In this document: positions 44,880 to 56,929 of the stretch, piece after piece
Layout of the letters: each line of letters begins with the position of its first letter
How positions within the stretch are numbered: position 1 is the first letter of the stretch
Assembly (NCBI RefSeq): GCF_029852145.1
Contig: NC_079973.1
Coordinates: 12,296,385 to 12,360,384, forward strand
DNA from: Microplitis mediator
Lineage: Eukaryota; Arthropoda; Insecta; Hymenoptera; Braconidae
Direction: 5' to 3'
Length of the DNA stretch: 64,000 bases
The notes under the pieces: model-generated
Told to the model about the DNA's origin: nothing
Databases searched by the model: none
What the model saw: only the letters and a program-made list of their open reading frames with translations
Position numbers and translations under genes: made by a program

Positions 44880-45600
44880 GAAAAGTAAGTGGTGAATAGT
44901 GATTCAAGTGGACAAACATCCGGTTATTAACCGGTATTTGGCTATTTAACCGGTAAAATATTAATTTAAATGATAAATATCTACTTGTGTCGAATGTGTA
45001 TGTAGTTTAGTATACTAAGTTTTGAAAGCAATATGGCGTAATGAATTTTTTTTTATTGAAAAAATTATTGCAAAAAAATAAAAAAAAATTTTATTTGTAA
45101 AAAACTTCAAAAACTTTAAGTGCAATTTTAAAAAAATGTGTTTTGTTCTAATTTAATTATTGAAAAAAAATTTTTTAAATTAAAAACGTCGGCTAACTTC
45201 AGAATAATAATAAAAATATTAAATTGCATGCCGCGGATTCGAACCTGGATTGATAAATCTCAAATTCTTCTGAACCATCTTTGCTATAACAGACCTTTAC
45301 AGACAGGATCGTATTTCAATACTAAAGCTGCATTTGACAAGATCCGCGAATAACTTTGATCAATTTTTCACTAGTATCATTTTTAACTATTTATTTATTA
45401 GCTCAATAATATTGAAAGATAATAGATAATTGCTAATAATTTTTAGCCTACATTGTCCACATCTTCAATCGCACATCAACGCCACCCACGGAACAAAATT
45501 AACTACTTTGGTCATTTATCCGGTAAATAACCTGCTGAAAATTGGTAAAATAAGTGAAATATTTATTTTATCGGTAAATTCTCTTCACCAGTGGTGAAAT
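44880..45600. repeat. Motif-iterated region with AACCGGTAAA words and a tRNA-like core
   Basis: GGTTATTAACCGGTATT and TTTAACCGGTAAAAT (44930-44970) mirror TTATCCGGTAAATAACC and TTATCGGTAAATTC (45515-45580). GTGGTGAATAGTG at the left and CTTCACCAGTGGTG at the right suggest ends, but I cannot fix them to the base. Confidence 0.45.
45228..45294 (-). tRNA. tRNA-like sequence with perfect B-box
   Basis: On the minus strand TATAGCAAAGATGGTTCAG resembles an A-box and CCAGGTTCGAATCC is a consensus B-box, about 35 nt apart. The T-stem pairs poorly and no acceptor stem is clear. It lies near the middle of the motif-iterated region at 44880-45600. Confidence 0.35.
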
Positions 45601-46084
45601 GACGTTTTACTACGCATCTCAAGATTTTTAACTGAGCTACATCTATTAAGCATCGTAAGAACTCAAAATCCATGTTGAACGGCTAGTACACTAAGTATGT
45701 TTATTTCAATTCATCACATGGGAAGTGGGTTATACCGCGTGGTTGTGTTGTATTTATTTTGTTAATAACTAAAGTGAAAATACTTAGAAAATTTTATCGT
45801 TTTTGATGCAAGTTAAAATATTTTCGAATTAATAAGTCAGGAGAACATAAAGTAAAAATTCAATTTTGAAGAGAAAGAAAGTTCTCGATTCAAGTTAATT
45901 TTTAATTCTGTGTGCAATATCATAATCAAGCTTAAACAGACAGATTAATTTGGGATATTGTCAGAGTGAATGATATGAAGGATTAGACAGTAAAAGTTAA
46001 TCACGGCCTGGTTTGATAGCCGTAAAATTTCAAATGATTGACGTTTCAATGAAAATTTATTTTAGTTAAAAATTTAAACGATGG

Positions 46085-46087
<3 letters not shown>
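45601..46087. other. AT-rich DNA, nothing recognised
   Basis: No supported feature before the (TA)n tract. Confidence 0.4.

Positions 46088-46161
<74 letters not shown>
46088..46161. repeat. (TA)n microsatellite
   Basis: About 37 TA units. Confidence 0.95.
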
Positions 46162-46163
<2 letters not shown>

Positions 46164-46635
46164 AGCTTAATGTTTTGTAAATCAAATGACACACGTAAAA
46201 AATAATTCACGTTCAATATATACGTGTACGAAAGAATTTAAATTTAACACACTGTCACTTGCATTATTAGCGATTCAGGGCTCTCGTAATTTACAATGAC
46301 TTTGAGGTAGTTGGATCTTGAGAGTCTCATTTAGAAGTTTGAAACATGAAGGCAGTGTTAATATATGCTAGTTTATATCAAATCGTATACGTAAAGATTT
46401 TTACAGCGACTGTGCATTTTAGTTATTTTTGCTCACTATTACTTAATTTATTTTTATTCATTCAATACTTCTTGTTCCCGCATTTTTTAGAGGCAAATTT
46501 TTTATCAATGAAAAATTAATGTGATGAATTCTAAGTGAAAAACAAATCTAAAAATCGGTTGTTAAGTTTGTAATAGCGATGTTTTTTACCAGCAAATAAA
46601 AGAGGTGACACAGTCGGTGATACAGCTATATAACC
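46162..46635. other. AT-rich DNA, nothing recognised
   Basis: No coding frame or repeat ends are visible. Confidence 0.4.
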
Positions 46636-46639
46636 AACA

Positions 46640-47060
46640 AGAGAATAACCGCGACAAAATAACTCTTGACAAAATGATCGACGATAAAATAACTGCGGCA
46701 AAATACCCAAATTTTATTCCGAAATAGTGAATAAAAGGCGGAAACAACTTCGTTTCGCGCAGTGGGACGGAAGTTGACGCTTTCCACTCGGAGGGGAGAA
46801 AAATATATTTTGCTTAAAAAAATATTGACCATTTTCAATAAATGGGTACTATACCATTTAAAGCAAATGTGTTGGCTTATTCCTGTAATAACATATGCCC
46901 GGAATTCGTGAAAAAATGGCACAATACGAATCCAAGCGTATGTGTTGAGCGATTTTTACAATAACATACACCTAAAATCCATGAAAAAATGGCACAGTAC
47001 GATTTCAAGCGTATGTGTTGATCTATTTTTAATAACAAATACCCAAAATGTCTGAACTGA
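46640..47060. repeat. GACAAAATAAC words and a tandem unit of about 100 bp
   Basis: Positions 46645-46715 carry GACAAAATAACTC and GATAAAATAACTG words. Positions 46860-47060 hold about two copies of CGTATGTGTTGA...ATGAAAAAATGGCAC, related in inverse to 5940-6125. TTTCCACTCGGAGGGGAGAA at 46780 resembles 15590-15610. Confidence 0.5.
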
Positions 47061-47074
47061 TGTAGAGTTGAATA

Positions 47075-47200
47075 CACGGAAAAAAAGAAATTTTGCTGCA
47101 ACAGGAGCGTTCCTGTAGCATGATCCTGTAGCTTCAACAGGATATTCCTGTTACAGCTACAAGATCAGTCCTGTTGCAGCCACAGGAATAATCTTAGATT
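47075..47200. repeat. Left end of a CACGG-class element with CTGTTGCAACAGG-like words
   Basis: CACGGAAAAAAAGAAATTTT preceded by TA (47073-47074), then CTGCAACAGGAGCGTTCCTG, TAGCTTCAACAGG and CCTGTTGCAGCCACAGG. The right terminus is not found. Confidence 0.45.
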
Positions 47201-47267
47201 CATAATAAGGGTAATAATGTATATTAGTGGAGTTGAGAATCAACAACGGTGATATATATTTTTTTCT

Positions 47268-47390
47268 GCACACACACACACAAGTGCGAACACGCGCAAA
47301 CACGCACGCACACACACATGTGGGCACACATCCATACACACGTGCACACATAAGCGTGCACACATGTACACACATCCATACATCCACTCG
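47268..47390. repeat. CA-rich simple repeat
   Basis: (CA)n with CG variants, as in the core of 12935-13832. The Cys/Val-rich minus-strand open frame is an artefact. Confidence 0.8.
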
Positions 47391-47391
47391 G

Positions 47392-47534
47392 ATATCATTC
47401 TGAAAATAGTCAGAATAGCTTCCTAGGACCTCAAAACGTCGACATCTGATGAAAACTCGACTTTCTCAAATCGGAGTGAAAACAATAACTTCCCAATTTT
47501 TCGAAAATCATCGATTTTCTTAGCGGGAAGTTAA
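47392..47534 (+). repeat. Copy of the 3' part of the 1356-2115 repeat
   Basis: GTCAGAATAGCTTCCTAGGA, CCTCAAAACGTC and ATTTTCTTAGCGGGAAGTT align in order with 1985-2113. Confidence 0.6.
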
Positions 47535-47609
47535 CAAATCTCTCTATCGCTTGACAAATTCGTTGTCTAATTTTAGAACCTTGTAAGACTATAAACTGAA
47601 ATAGCACAC

Positions 47610-47850
47610 GAAGAAAATTGTATGGTAAAAGTTACCTAAAAATTGACGATACTGGAGTTAGCCGACGTTTAATAATTTTTGGATTTTTTTTTTAAATAAT
47701 AAATTATGAAAAAAACAATATTTGAAAAAATTGCACATATAGTTTTTTAAATTTTCTACTGGTGCACATTTTTAGTTTTTTTTTTTTTCTATTTGATTTG
47801 TTTAAAAAAAAATCCGAAAATTGTCAATTGTCTGCTAACTTCAGGATCAT
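47610..47850. repeat. Composite of a TTACC-family left end and a small fold-back
   Basis: GAAGAAAATTGTATGGTAAA matches the left end of 12935-13832. Next, GGAGTTAGCCGACG...TTTGGATTTTTTTTT pairs with AAAAAAAATCCGAAAA...CTGCTAACTTC, a fold-back of about 190 bp. A single CGTCGGCTAACTTCAG end also occurs at 45187. Confidence 0.4.
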
Positions 47851-48430
47851 AAAAATTTTGGATTACGGTGACAACTCAATAATTTTAAGAATTACATTGT
47901 TTGATTCAGTAATTTTTAGTACAATTTCATAGAAACATACTCTAAAAATAACTATTTTTACGATACCCCTGATTAAAATTTCAATAGATGTTTATAGCTG
48001 TATGTATAAGGTCCTATACTAAGCTATAGCACTTCTCATAGAACTGATTTATCCATTTAAAATCTCGATGGGAATTTATAAGAATCTATTGGATTCCATG
48101 AGATTTTCTAAACAGGGAAAGTACGTTAGTATTTCTGACATATAAAAATCAATTACTCTACTTATATTTTCAAGAAGAAATAGTTTAAAGAACTAAATCC
48201 AATTGAAAATTTATCAATTAAAACTTAAAAATTCCATCTTCAATTTCGAAACTCTAAAAAATTATTCTTATTTGAAATGCTATGGTGTCATAGAAAAGTC
48301 GGATCATGCTGACCACCCGATGGCAATTGTTGTGGACACATGAAAAATTTACAATAATCAAAGAATTTGTGGCATAATCGTTGCAATGCAAGCAATGAAA
48401 GCAGATGTAGATGAATGCTGGGTCGTTAGT
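47851..48430. other. AT-rich DNA, nothing recognised
   Basis: No supported feature here; the 63-codon frame on the minus strand has no domain. Confidence 0.4.
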
Positions 48431-48431
48431 A

Positions 48432-49824
48432 CCCAGTAAACACATTTACGTAAATTTGACGTCAGTGTGACTTTACGCTAAGTCATCATTTACGTAAGAT
48501 ATAAGTCACGAATGAGTCAGGTGTGACTCATTATTTCCCACTTTTTTACGTAAGATTATGATGTAAAACTAATGACGTATACATGACGTCAATGTGATGT
48601 CTGTGTGACATTCTATGACGTCAATATGACATATGGGTGATGTCAAAATTATCAATTCAGAAAAAATATTTTTGAAAAAAAAAAAAAAAAAATGAAATAC
48701 CGAAATTTTGATCTGATTATTACCGCCCTAATGTATTGTGAATTCAGAAACAAGATTAGATAACGTTAAATAATATAAAAATCCTGGGCGTCTGCTGGGT
48801 TCGAACACGGTTCCTCTTGGCTGGTAGTCTTGAACGTTGCTCACTGGTCCACATCACGAGAGTTCAAAGCTTGTGCTTAATTGATGTATTTAGAGTGAAA
48901 TGCCGGAAAAGACAATGTTCATAAGTTTTCGTGAAAGATTTTTACAAAATTTAAAAAAACTTTATGAACTTATATGAATATTTATAGAAACAATATTTTT
49001 CGGCCTCGATGATAATTGTTTAAAATTTCATTAAGTTTCATCCAATTTTTTAATTTTTTGTTGTGATGTGAAATTTGAAAAATCTTATATAAAATTTTGC
49101 GAAATATTAAACAATTGCACAAAATCGAATGAAATTTAATCGATTGAAAAATTGCGATACTAAACTTTATAATCTTAATATCAAAAGAGTTTAAACTGTC
49201 GTTACATTTTCTTTGTCATCCTAAATGATGATTTCGATATATCATTTAAAAAAATAAAATTAATTTTTTTATGATGCTAATGATTCAATCTAAAACGTCT
49301 GAATAATCTATTATCGAGTTTATCGATTACTTTGGACCCAAAAATCTACGACGTTTAGTTGTTATTTTTACACATTTACAAATTTTTGAAAATTTATTCT
49401 ATGATTGTTTTATTTTAATAAATAGATGACAAAAACTAAGACTCGGAAATTACATCAGCATTGCGTAAAATAATGACTTGTCACTGATGTAAAGATATGA
49501 TTTAAGAGTGACATCCATATTAGGTATAACCGTGACTTTGCTACTGACATAAATGTATGATTTTAAAATTACATCATTATGATATACGATAATGACTTTA
49601 TTACTACGTAATAATGTGATGTAGATTTTATGTCAAACGTACGTAATACATAAGTCATAACTCTGACGTCATACAAGAGTCATGTGTACATCAATATGAT
49701 GTCACAAGCTTTACATCATATTAAAGTCATGCAGAACGTCAGATTGACATCAAATTTACATCAGATGCCGTGACATTTCTATGACCTACGTATGACGTCA
49801 AAATAAGGTCATGTGTTCACTGGG
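48432..49824. mobile_element. TIR element, CCC..GGG class, with TGACGTCA words and a tRNA-like core
   Basis: CCCAGTAAACACAT at the left pairs with ATGTGTTCACTGGG at the right, flanked by TA (48430-48431 and 49825-49826). TGACGTCAATGTGA, ACGTAAGATTATGA and ATGACGTCA words crowd both flanks (48450-48650 and 49440-49810). Its right end lies 14 bp outside the left arm of the large palindrome. Confidence 0.65.
48787..48862 (-). tRNA. tRNA-like sequence inside a TIR element
   Basis: On the minus strand GATGTGGACCAGTGAGCAAC fits an A-box and CGTGTTCGAACCCAGC a B-box, with spacing near 40 nt. Acceptor pairing is poor. It is probably a tRNA-derived pseudogene or SINE head captured in the 48432-49824 element. 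Confidence 0.35.
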
Positions 49825-50645
49825 TATGACATTTGTACGTACCTGTTTTAAAATCTTGTTTTCTAAATCTTGTTTTTAATCGGCAAGCTCGTTCTTAATT
49901 TTTATTTTTTTTTTAATTAATCGTCAATGGAGCCTATAATTTACAATTTGATGACTATAGATAATATTTTACACTTATGATTACTTTATACTACATCCCT
50001 GCCAATTCCTACTATAAATTTTTCAAATTGAAGCTTGGAATCTTTATTTAAAATCGATATTTAAAGCAAAAACATGATTTTTTTAATTTAATTAATTATT
50101 TTACTTCTACATTACTTGTTTTATTTTGAAATAGTAAGAGAACAATGGAAAAACGAATCAAATGGAAAACCATTGCAAAAATTTTGATTAAAGAAAATTA
50201 ATAAATAATTAAATATTAAATTAAATTGTGACAATTACACAACATTTTAAAAGTACAATAATTTATTTATGATATATACAATAGACCAACATATAATGAA
50301 AATAAACAAATTAACTTAGTAATTACAATTTTAGATAATAACTTACGAACTACTAATTTATTGGAGATAACTGATGTATTAAAAATTAATTTCTGGAACC
50401 AAATTAGAATTAATTGATTTTTTTTATTTTACAATGAATTTAATTCTTTTATGTGAAACAACTTAAAAAAATTTAAATAAATAGTTATAAAATTATAAAA
50501 AAGTAAAAACAAATCTTAATCGATTTAATCACAAACTTATAAGATAAATAGTAAACTTAATGTGATATGCATAAAATATGTATTAAAAATAAATAAACTA
50601 AATAAGTAATTACAAATTTACAATACTGCTAATAAAGATTACATA

Positions 50646-50651
50646 TTTATT
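50646..50651 (-). promoter_or_regulatory. Candidate polyadenylation signal, ankyrin gene copy 1
   Basis: AATAAA on the minus strand about 125 bp after the stop codon, mirrored at 60142-60147 after copy 3. Weak evidence in AT-rich DNA. Confidence 0.35.
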
Positions 50652-50776
50652 AATCATGCTTATCAACACTACGAGTGTAAAACATTTCATTTGAATGATT
50701 TTATAATTCGACTTACGATAACTACTGATTTGATACAAACTTAATAATGTTCCTTAAAAATATTTCTATAATTATT

Positions 50777-52093
50777 TCATTGTAATTTTTTCAAGTCTTT
50801 ATTGGTTAGTAATTTAAAAATATCCTTTGTAAACGTACTTGGGAGTTGGATTTCATCGAAAATATCGTTAGTTAAACTAATAGCTTTGAATAACATTTTT
50901 TTTCGTCCTAATGCTTTTTTTAAACGATAACTTATCATTCCACCGTATAGTGGAAAAAGAGATGGAATGTCCAAATCAAAAATATCACTATCACTAACAT
51001 ACTTTAAACTAACAGCCAATTTGTGCTCACATTTATTGCACAGAACATTATAATATGTAACATTGCTCGTACAAACATATGTTATCTTCATTTTTTCTAA
51101 TTCACTTAAACACTGAATGCGTAATTTACCGAATTGTTCTTGATTTACGATTGCCAAATTTTGTTTATGGATATAAAAATTCGCCGCACTGAGTTTTGCA
51201 ATATGTTCGATAATTGCGTCATTAACTTTTGGTGAATTATTAAGATTTAAAGTAAAAGCTGTTTCACCATCACTGTTTATTAAATTGATATCAATACCAG
51301 CATTTAGAAGTTGTCTAATGATCGTATCGTCGGTTGCGAACTCAATTGCGTAATGAAGCGCTGAATTTTCACACACTGTCACTATATTTTGATCAACCAT
51401 ACTATCATTAAGGATCAATTCTACTGCTTCCGTGTTCAGGCATTTGACAGCAAAATGTAGAGAAGTTCCTATTGAAAAACCAAAATCACTTACACTATTA
51501 ACATCTGCACCGTATGCCAGCAGAAGCTTTGTAATTAGTGAGTTTTTTTCACTAATAGCACAGTTTAGTGGTGTTAAAAAAATAGTAACAAGATTCGGAT
51601 CTGCATTACTTTTTAAAAGTAGCTCCACCATTTCTTCTTTACTTTGATCAACAGCAATTTGTAATGGTGATTTGGCAAAACACAATTCATAAAGAATCAA
51701 TGTCCTATTCACATCGTCGTCTCTTTTCAATAAAAACTCAGGAATATCTTCATCATTTTCGTTAACTGGATACCGGAAACGAGTCACATAAGGGTCCACA
51801 AGTACCCGAGCATTAACGTCTGCCCCATAATTTATTAGACTCTCAGTTATAGGCAGGTACTTCATTATGACAGCAGTATGAAGAGCTGTACCCCAGTATC
51901 GGCTTTTTGAATGTACATTAGCTTTCTTGCGAAGCAGATAATCCACCAATTTTTTATCATTGTTGAAAGTTGCGATCTGAAGCAGCGTTAAACCACCCAT
52001 GACTGGAACCACAGTATCAATATCTACGATAACTCCTTGTTCAATCAAGTTGCAAACGTATTCGTAGGTATAGGTTAAACGGTTTAATTCCAT
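50777..52093 (-). CDS. Ankyrin-repeat protein with PRANC-like C-terminus, copy 1
   Basis: Intronless, 438 codons. Ankyrin-type repeats (G-x-T-x-LH-x-A...LL..GAD-x-N) fall at about residues 34-63, 68-97, 140-170, 174-203, 209-239, 244-273 and 276-305. Residues 98-139 form an acidic insertion between repeats 2 and 3. The last 110 residues are not ankyrin: a Cys pair LCNKC (351-355) and a terminal LPSTFTKDIFKLL followed by KDLKKL, which resemble the F-box-like end of PRANC domains. Ankyrin-PRANC proteins in poxviruses recruit SCF ubiquitin ligase via this end, and wasps carry related genes; whether this protein does so is inference. There is no signal peptide, so a cytosolic adaptor is likely. 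The translation is identical to those of the other two copies. Confidence 0.8.
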   Translation of the reverse strand: MELNRLTYTYEYVCNLIEQGVIVDIDTVVPVMGGLTLLQIATFNNDKKLVDYLLRKKANVHSKSRYWGTALHTAVIMKYLPITESLINYGADVNARVLVDPYVTRFRYPVNENDEDIPEFLLKRDDDVNRTLILYELCFAKSPLQIAVDQSKEEMVELLLKSNADPNLVTIFLTPLNCAISEKNSLITKLLLAYGADVNSVSDFGFSIGTSLHFAVKCLNTEAVELILNDSMVDQNIVTVCENSALHYAIEFATDDTIIRQLLNAGIDINLINSDGETAFTLNLNNSPKVNDAIIEHIAKLSAANFYIHKQNLAIVNQEQFGKLRIQCLSELEKMKITYVCTSNVTYYNVLCNKCEHKLAVSLKYVSDSDIFDLDIPSLFPLYGGMISYRLKKALGRKKMLFKAISLTNDIFDEIQLPSTFTKDIFKLLTNKDLKKLQ

Positions 52094-52273
52094 TGTAATG
52101 AACTTTATTTAGTCAATAATTGTTGATTTTTAACCAATAAACTTTTGAGTTTACGAACTTTAGCACTTTACTGTTAGAGTCACTGTTCACTTTATAATAA
52201 TTTAAAGTTAAATTATTAAATGCCACTGATTTTAAGTTTGTGATTTCAATACAAGAGTAACTTTCGAGAGTAA

Positions 52274-52280
52274 CTATATA
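52274..52280 (-). promoter_or_regulatory. Candidate TATA box, ankyrin gene copy 1
   Basis: TATATAG on the minus strand, about 185 bp upstream of the start codon; mirror of 56930-56936. A start site about 30 bp downstream would place the upstream 78-codon frame's ATG outside the transcript. Confidence 0.35.
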
Positions 52281-52349
52281 TGCGACTGCTCGTCTCAAGA
52301 TCAAAAACGATTTTAAATGATGATATCTATGGGTACTATATGGGTGCAC

Positions 52350-54366
52350 TCCATGGTACCCCCACTCTTAAATATCCATGATCATAATTTGTGGAGGAAG
52401 GGGCAGTATAGAGTACTTCCGGAAATACTAAGTTTTTGGGGATTCAAATAACACAGTGAAGCGGGGGGGGGGCGGGTAAAATAGGCCCTCAAGTACTTAT
52501 CATTTGTTTTACTTCTTTCAAACCCCACCCCATATTTTTGGTCTCAATATGCCACATTTGTTGAAAATTACAAATATTTAAATTTGGGGCAAAATGGACC
52601 CTCGAAGAAATCTACTAAAATTCGCTTATTATTTTATTTCATCTGGAAAGCTAATTAATCAATTTTCATGATTTGTATACAGATACATATAGCATGTCAT
52701 ATTACTTTTTCGATATCTCAAATTATTTATCCCAATGATAACTTTATCTAGAAAAATATTTGTTAAATCAAAATGTTAGTCAATAAAATAATAATAATTT
52801 AGTTAAAATTTAAATAAACAAAATTACATGGTACTCAAAAACTAAAATCTTTGTCCATATAACTAAAATTTCCTAATCAAATAAATTGACATAATATTTA
52901 TTATTTACTACTTTAAATATAAAAAGAATAAGTTTCTCGCTACTCATGTCTTATAGAATTTAAATTCATTGATTGTGATGAATATTTATTATAAGACGAA
53001 ATAACAGTAACTGATTTTCATCGCTAAAAATATTTTTTTCCTGCAGAAATAACTTGAATTCATGAAATTACTATTTATGTACGATTTCTAGTAAGCATAT
53101 TTTTACAATGTTATTGATTATTGTGAATAAAGAGTTCTAAACATTTTTTTATGTTCAGTTAAGTAACGCTTTAAGAGTGATTTAAAATTTTCATTGAAAT
53201 AATCTTTGAAATTAATTATAATTTAAGAATGAGAATTATCATCAAAGAAAACAATAATTTAGACTTCAAATTCTAATCATCACCATAGCCACAATTTTAA
53301 TTCCAACTTTGATTTACTGTTATATCTCCATTCCACCAAAAATTTTATAAGTCATAATTTGAGTTTACAGTTTGAATTCAAATTATCGTTAATGATAATT
53401 TTATTTTATAATTCAAATTAATATTGTCTTTAAAAATTACTAAAATGCAAAGTCTGAATTAATATTATCTCTAAGAATAATTAAAATCGAAATTCTAAGT
53501 TTAAAATTATTGCTGAAAATAACTTTTATTCGCAAATTTAACTGTAGCATTGATATTTATTGTAAAAGCATAGTATTTTTACTGCTATTAAAACTGCAAA
53601 GTCTTTTTTTTCATACGAAAATTGAAGTATTTTTGAATCAGTATTGATGAAAATGTTCTAATTTTGCATTAAAATGAAATTTATAAACAAAAATTAACCT
53701 CCCAGTGAAAATAATTGTTTGAATTAATATTTGCGACGTAAAAACCCCAAAGTCCCATACAGGTCATTTAAAGTTCTTAAATTGTACTCAGAATTATTTT
53801 TTTTTGTCCTAAAATTCACATAGCCCATTTAACAATAAGGAATTCCCAATAGGCTCATCGTCTCGACTATTATAAACCTTATAGTTGTCTCAGTTATAAT
53901 AAACGTATCGTATTGTTAAATCATTAAAATTAAAGCAAAATTTTAGGCGCCATAAAGATGTTATCTTGTTCTTAAAATTATTTATTGTCTATACTAATCC
54001 TATCGTCTCGACTATTATAGTCGTCCAGTCTATCTCTGAATAACCAGAATTATCTTAATAATCTTTCTAGTTTTAAAATTAAAATGGATTTTGGGCCATT
54101 ATTGAAGATTCTCTATCATAGAAAAATCCATCAACGCTTATCTTTCATGACATTTATGAAAATGCAAGTCTTTCAAATATATATATTATACTATTGTTTA
54201 ATTGTATATGAGTGTCGTTAAGATAATCCAAGATATTTTTACCAAACTCAGGTTTATTGACGACACTCATTAGTGCTCAAGTACAAATTCAACAGTAAAA
54301 TTGTTTATAGAAAACATTCATCTCTGAATATGGATTAACGTAATGACACTAATGGCGCCTAAAATT
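52350..54366. other. AT-rich upstream DNA in the left arm
   Basis: Positions 52457-52620 carry GGGGGGCGGGTAAAATAGG, CCCCACCCCATATTTTTGG and GGGGCAAAATGGACCCTCG, words of the GGGG..CCCC element class. CCCATTTAACAATAAGGAAT with CATCGTCTCGACTATTATA at 53824 is a repeat end that recurs at 54000 and, inverted, at 54785-54839. The rest shows nothing. Confidence 0.45.
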
Positions 54367-54843
54367 CAAAAAACATTGAAATTAAAAAAAAATTACACGG
54401 AAAAAAATAAACTCTAAAAATTACTATTTGAAATTATAACCCGGAACCCGGTTGTCAATATGGGGAATTTTAACATTCCGATAATAAATTCTATAATACG
54501 TGTCGTCTATTTTTTAAGTATCAGTTACGATTTTTAAAATTCAAATAGTAATTTTTCTTACATAGACAGCATAGAACGTATAATATATCTACACAGAGAA
54601 AAAAGTTATCTTGAGTCAAGAAAATATTTTTGAAGACAAACGTTTTCGGGAACCAAGTCAAGATTTTCTTGAGCCAAGAGAATTCGTCTTGGTTCTTTAT
54701 CTGAGGAAATTTGGGTCTCCAAAAAAATTTTCTTGAATCAAGAATATTTACCTTCAGTCGAGAATTTTTTTTTTCTGTGTAAGACGACTATAGCAGTCGA
54801 GACGATGGCCCTATCGGAAATCCCTTATTGTTAAATGGACAAC
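54367..54843. other. Unpaired spacer at the palindrome centre
   Basis: These 477 bp are not mirrored. They contain a small CACGG-class fold-back (54396 to about 54560; AAAAATTACTATTTGAA with its inverse), a complete CACAG-class element (54592-54779), and a copy of the CCCATTTAACAATAAGG repeat end in inverse orientation (54785-54839). The arms therefore flank a transposon cluster. Confidence 0.7.
54592..54779. mobile_element. TIR element, CACAG class, in the palindrome spacer
   Basis: CACAGAGAAAAAAG at the left pairs with TTTTTTTTTCTGTG at the right, flanked by TA (54590-54591 and 54780-54781). It is the inverse-oriented relative of 28676-28889, sharing CTTGAGTCAAGAAAATA and GTTTTCGGGAACCAAGTCAA. 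Confidence 0.7.
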
Positions 54844-56929
54844 AATTTTAGGCGCCATTCGTGTCATTACGTTAATCCATATTCAGAGATGAATGTTTTC
54901 TATAAACAATTTTACTGTTGAATTTGTACTTGAGCACTAATGAGTGTCGTCAATAAACCTGAGTTAGGTAAAAATATCTTGGATTATCTTAACGACACTC
55001 ATATACAATTAAACAATAGTATAATATATATATTTGAAAGACTTGCATTTTCATAAATGTCATGAAAGATAAGCGTTGATGGATTTTTCTATGATAGAGA
55101 ATCTTCAATAATGGCCCAAAATCCATTTTAATTTTAAAACTAGAAAGATTATTAAGATAATTCTGGTTATTCAGAGATAGACTGGACGACTATAATAGTC
55201 GAGACGATAGGATTAGTATAGACAATAAATAATTTTAAGAACAAGATAACATCTTTATGGCGCCTAAAATTTTGCTTTAATTTTAATGATTTAACAATAC
55301 GATACGTTTATTATAACTGAGACAACTATAAGGTTTATAATAGTCGAGACGATGAGCCTATTGGGAATTCCTTATTGTTAAATGGGCTATGTGAATTTTA
55401 GGACAAAAAAAAATAATTCTGAGTACAATTTAAGAACTTTAAATGACCTGTATGGGACTTTGGGGTTTTTACGTCGCAAATATTAATTCAAACAATTATT
55501 TTCACTGGGAGGTTAATTTTTGTTTATAAATTTCATTTTAATGCAAAATTAGAACATTTTCATCAATACTGATTCAAAAATACTTCAATTTTCGTATGAA
55601 AAAAAAGACTTTGCAGTTTTAATAGCAGTAAAAATACTATGCTTTTACAATAAATATCAATGCTACAGTTAAATTTGCGAATAAAAGTTATTTTCAGCAA
55701 TAATTTTAAACTTAGAATTTCGATTTTAATTATTCTTAGAGATAATATTAATTCAGACTTTGCATTTTAGTAATTTTTAAAGACAATATTAATTTGAATT
55801 ATAAAATAAAATTATCATTAACGATAATTTGAATTCAAACTGTAAACTCAAATTATGACTTATAAAATTTTTGGTGGAATGGAGATATAACAGTAAATCA
55901 AAGTTGGAATTAAAATTGTGGCTATGGTGATGATTAGAATTTGAAGTCTAAATTATTGTTTTCTTTGATGATAATTCTCATTCTTAAATTATAATTAATT
56001 TCAAAGATTATTTCAATGAAAATTTTAAATCACTCTTAAAGCGTTACTTAACTGAACATAAAAAAATGTTTAGAACTCTTTATTCACAATAATCAATAAC
56101 ATTGTAAAAATATGCTTACTAGAAATCGTACATAAATAGTAATTTCATGAATTCAAGTTATTTCTGCAGGAAAAAAATATTTTTAGCGATGAAAATCAGT
56201 TACTGTTATTTCGTCTTATAATAAATATTCATCACAATCAATGAATTTAAATTCTATAAGACATGAGTAGCGAGAAACTTATTCTTTTTATATTTAAAGT
56301 AGTAAATAATAAATATTATGTCAATTTATTTGATTAGGAAATTTTAGTTATATGGACAAAGATTTTAGTTTTTGAGTACCATGTAATTTTGTTTATTTAA
56401 ATTTTAACTAAATTATTATTATTTTATTGACTAACATTTTGATTTAACAAATATTTTTCTAGATAAAGTTATCATTGGGATAAATAATTTGAGATATCGA
56501 AAAAGTAATATGACATGCTATATGTATCTGTATACAAATCATGAAAATTGATTAATTAGCTTTCCAGATGAAATAAAATAATAAGCGAATTTTAGTAGAT
56601 TTCTTCGAGGGTCCATTTTGCCCCAAATTTAAATATTTGTAATTTTCAACAAATGTGGCATATTGAGACCAAAAATATGGGGTGGGGTTTGAAAGAAGTA
56701 AAACAAATGATAAGTACTTGAGGGCCTATTTTACCCGCCCCCCCCCCGCTTCACTGTGTTATTTGAATCCCCAAAAACTTAGTATTTCCGGAAGTACTCT
56801 ATACTGCCCCTTCCTCCACAAATTATGATCATGGATATTTAAGAGTGGGGGTACCATGGAGTGCACCCATATAGTACCCATAGATATCATCATTTAAAAT
56901 CGTTTTTGATCTTGAGACGAGCAGTCGCA

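Larger units (their letters stand above)
49840..54366. repeat. Left arm of a large palindrome (about 4.5 kb)
   Basis: Every position p in this arm pairs with 109210-p in the right arm up to 58436. The outermost 934 bp pair with 60020-60953 instead (sum 110793). Only a few mismatches were noticed (e.g. 54350/54860, 54244/54966, 49882/60911). The arm contains the ankyrin gene, its promoter region and about 2 kb of AT-rich upstream DNA. Near-identity with scattered mismatches favours a recent duplication or gene conversion over a read-folding artefact. Confidence 0.85.
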
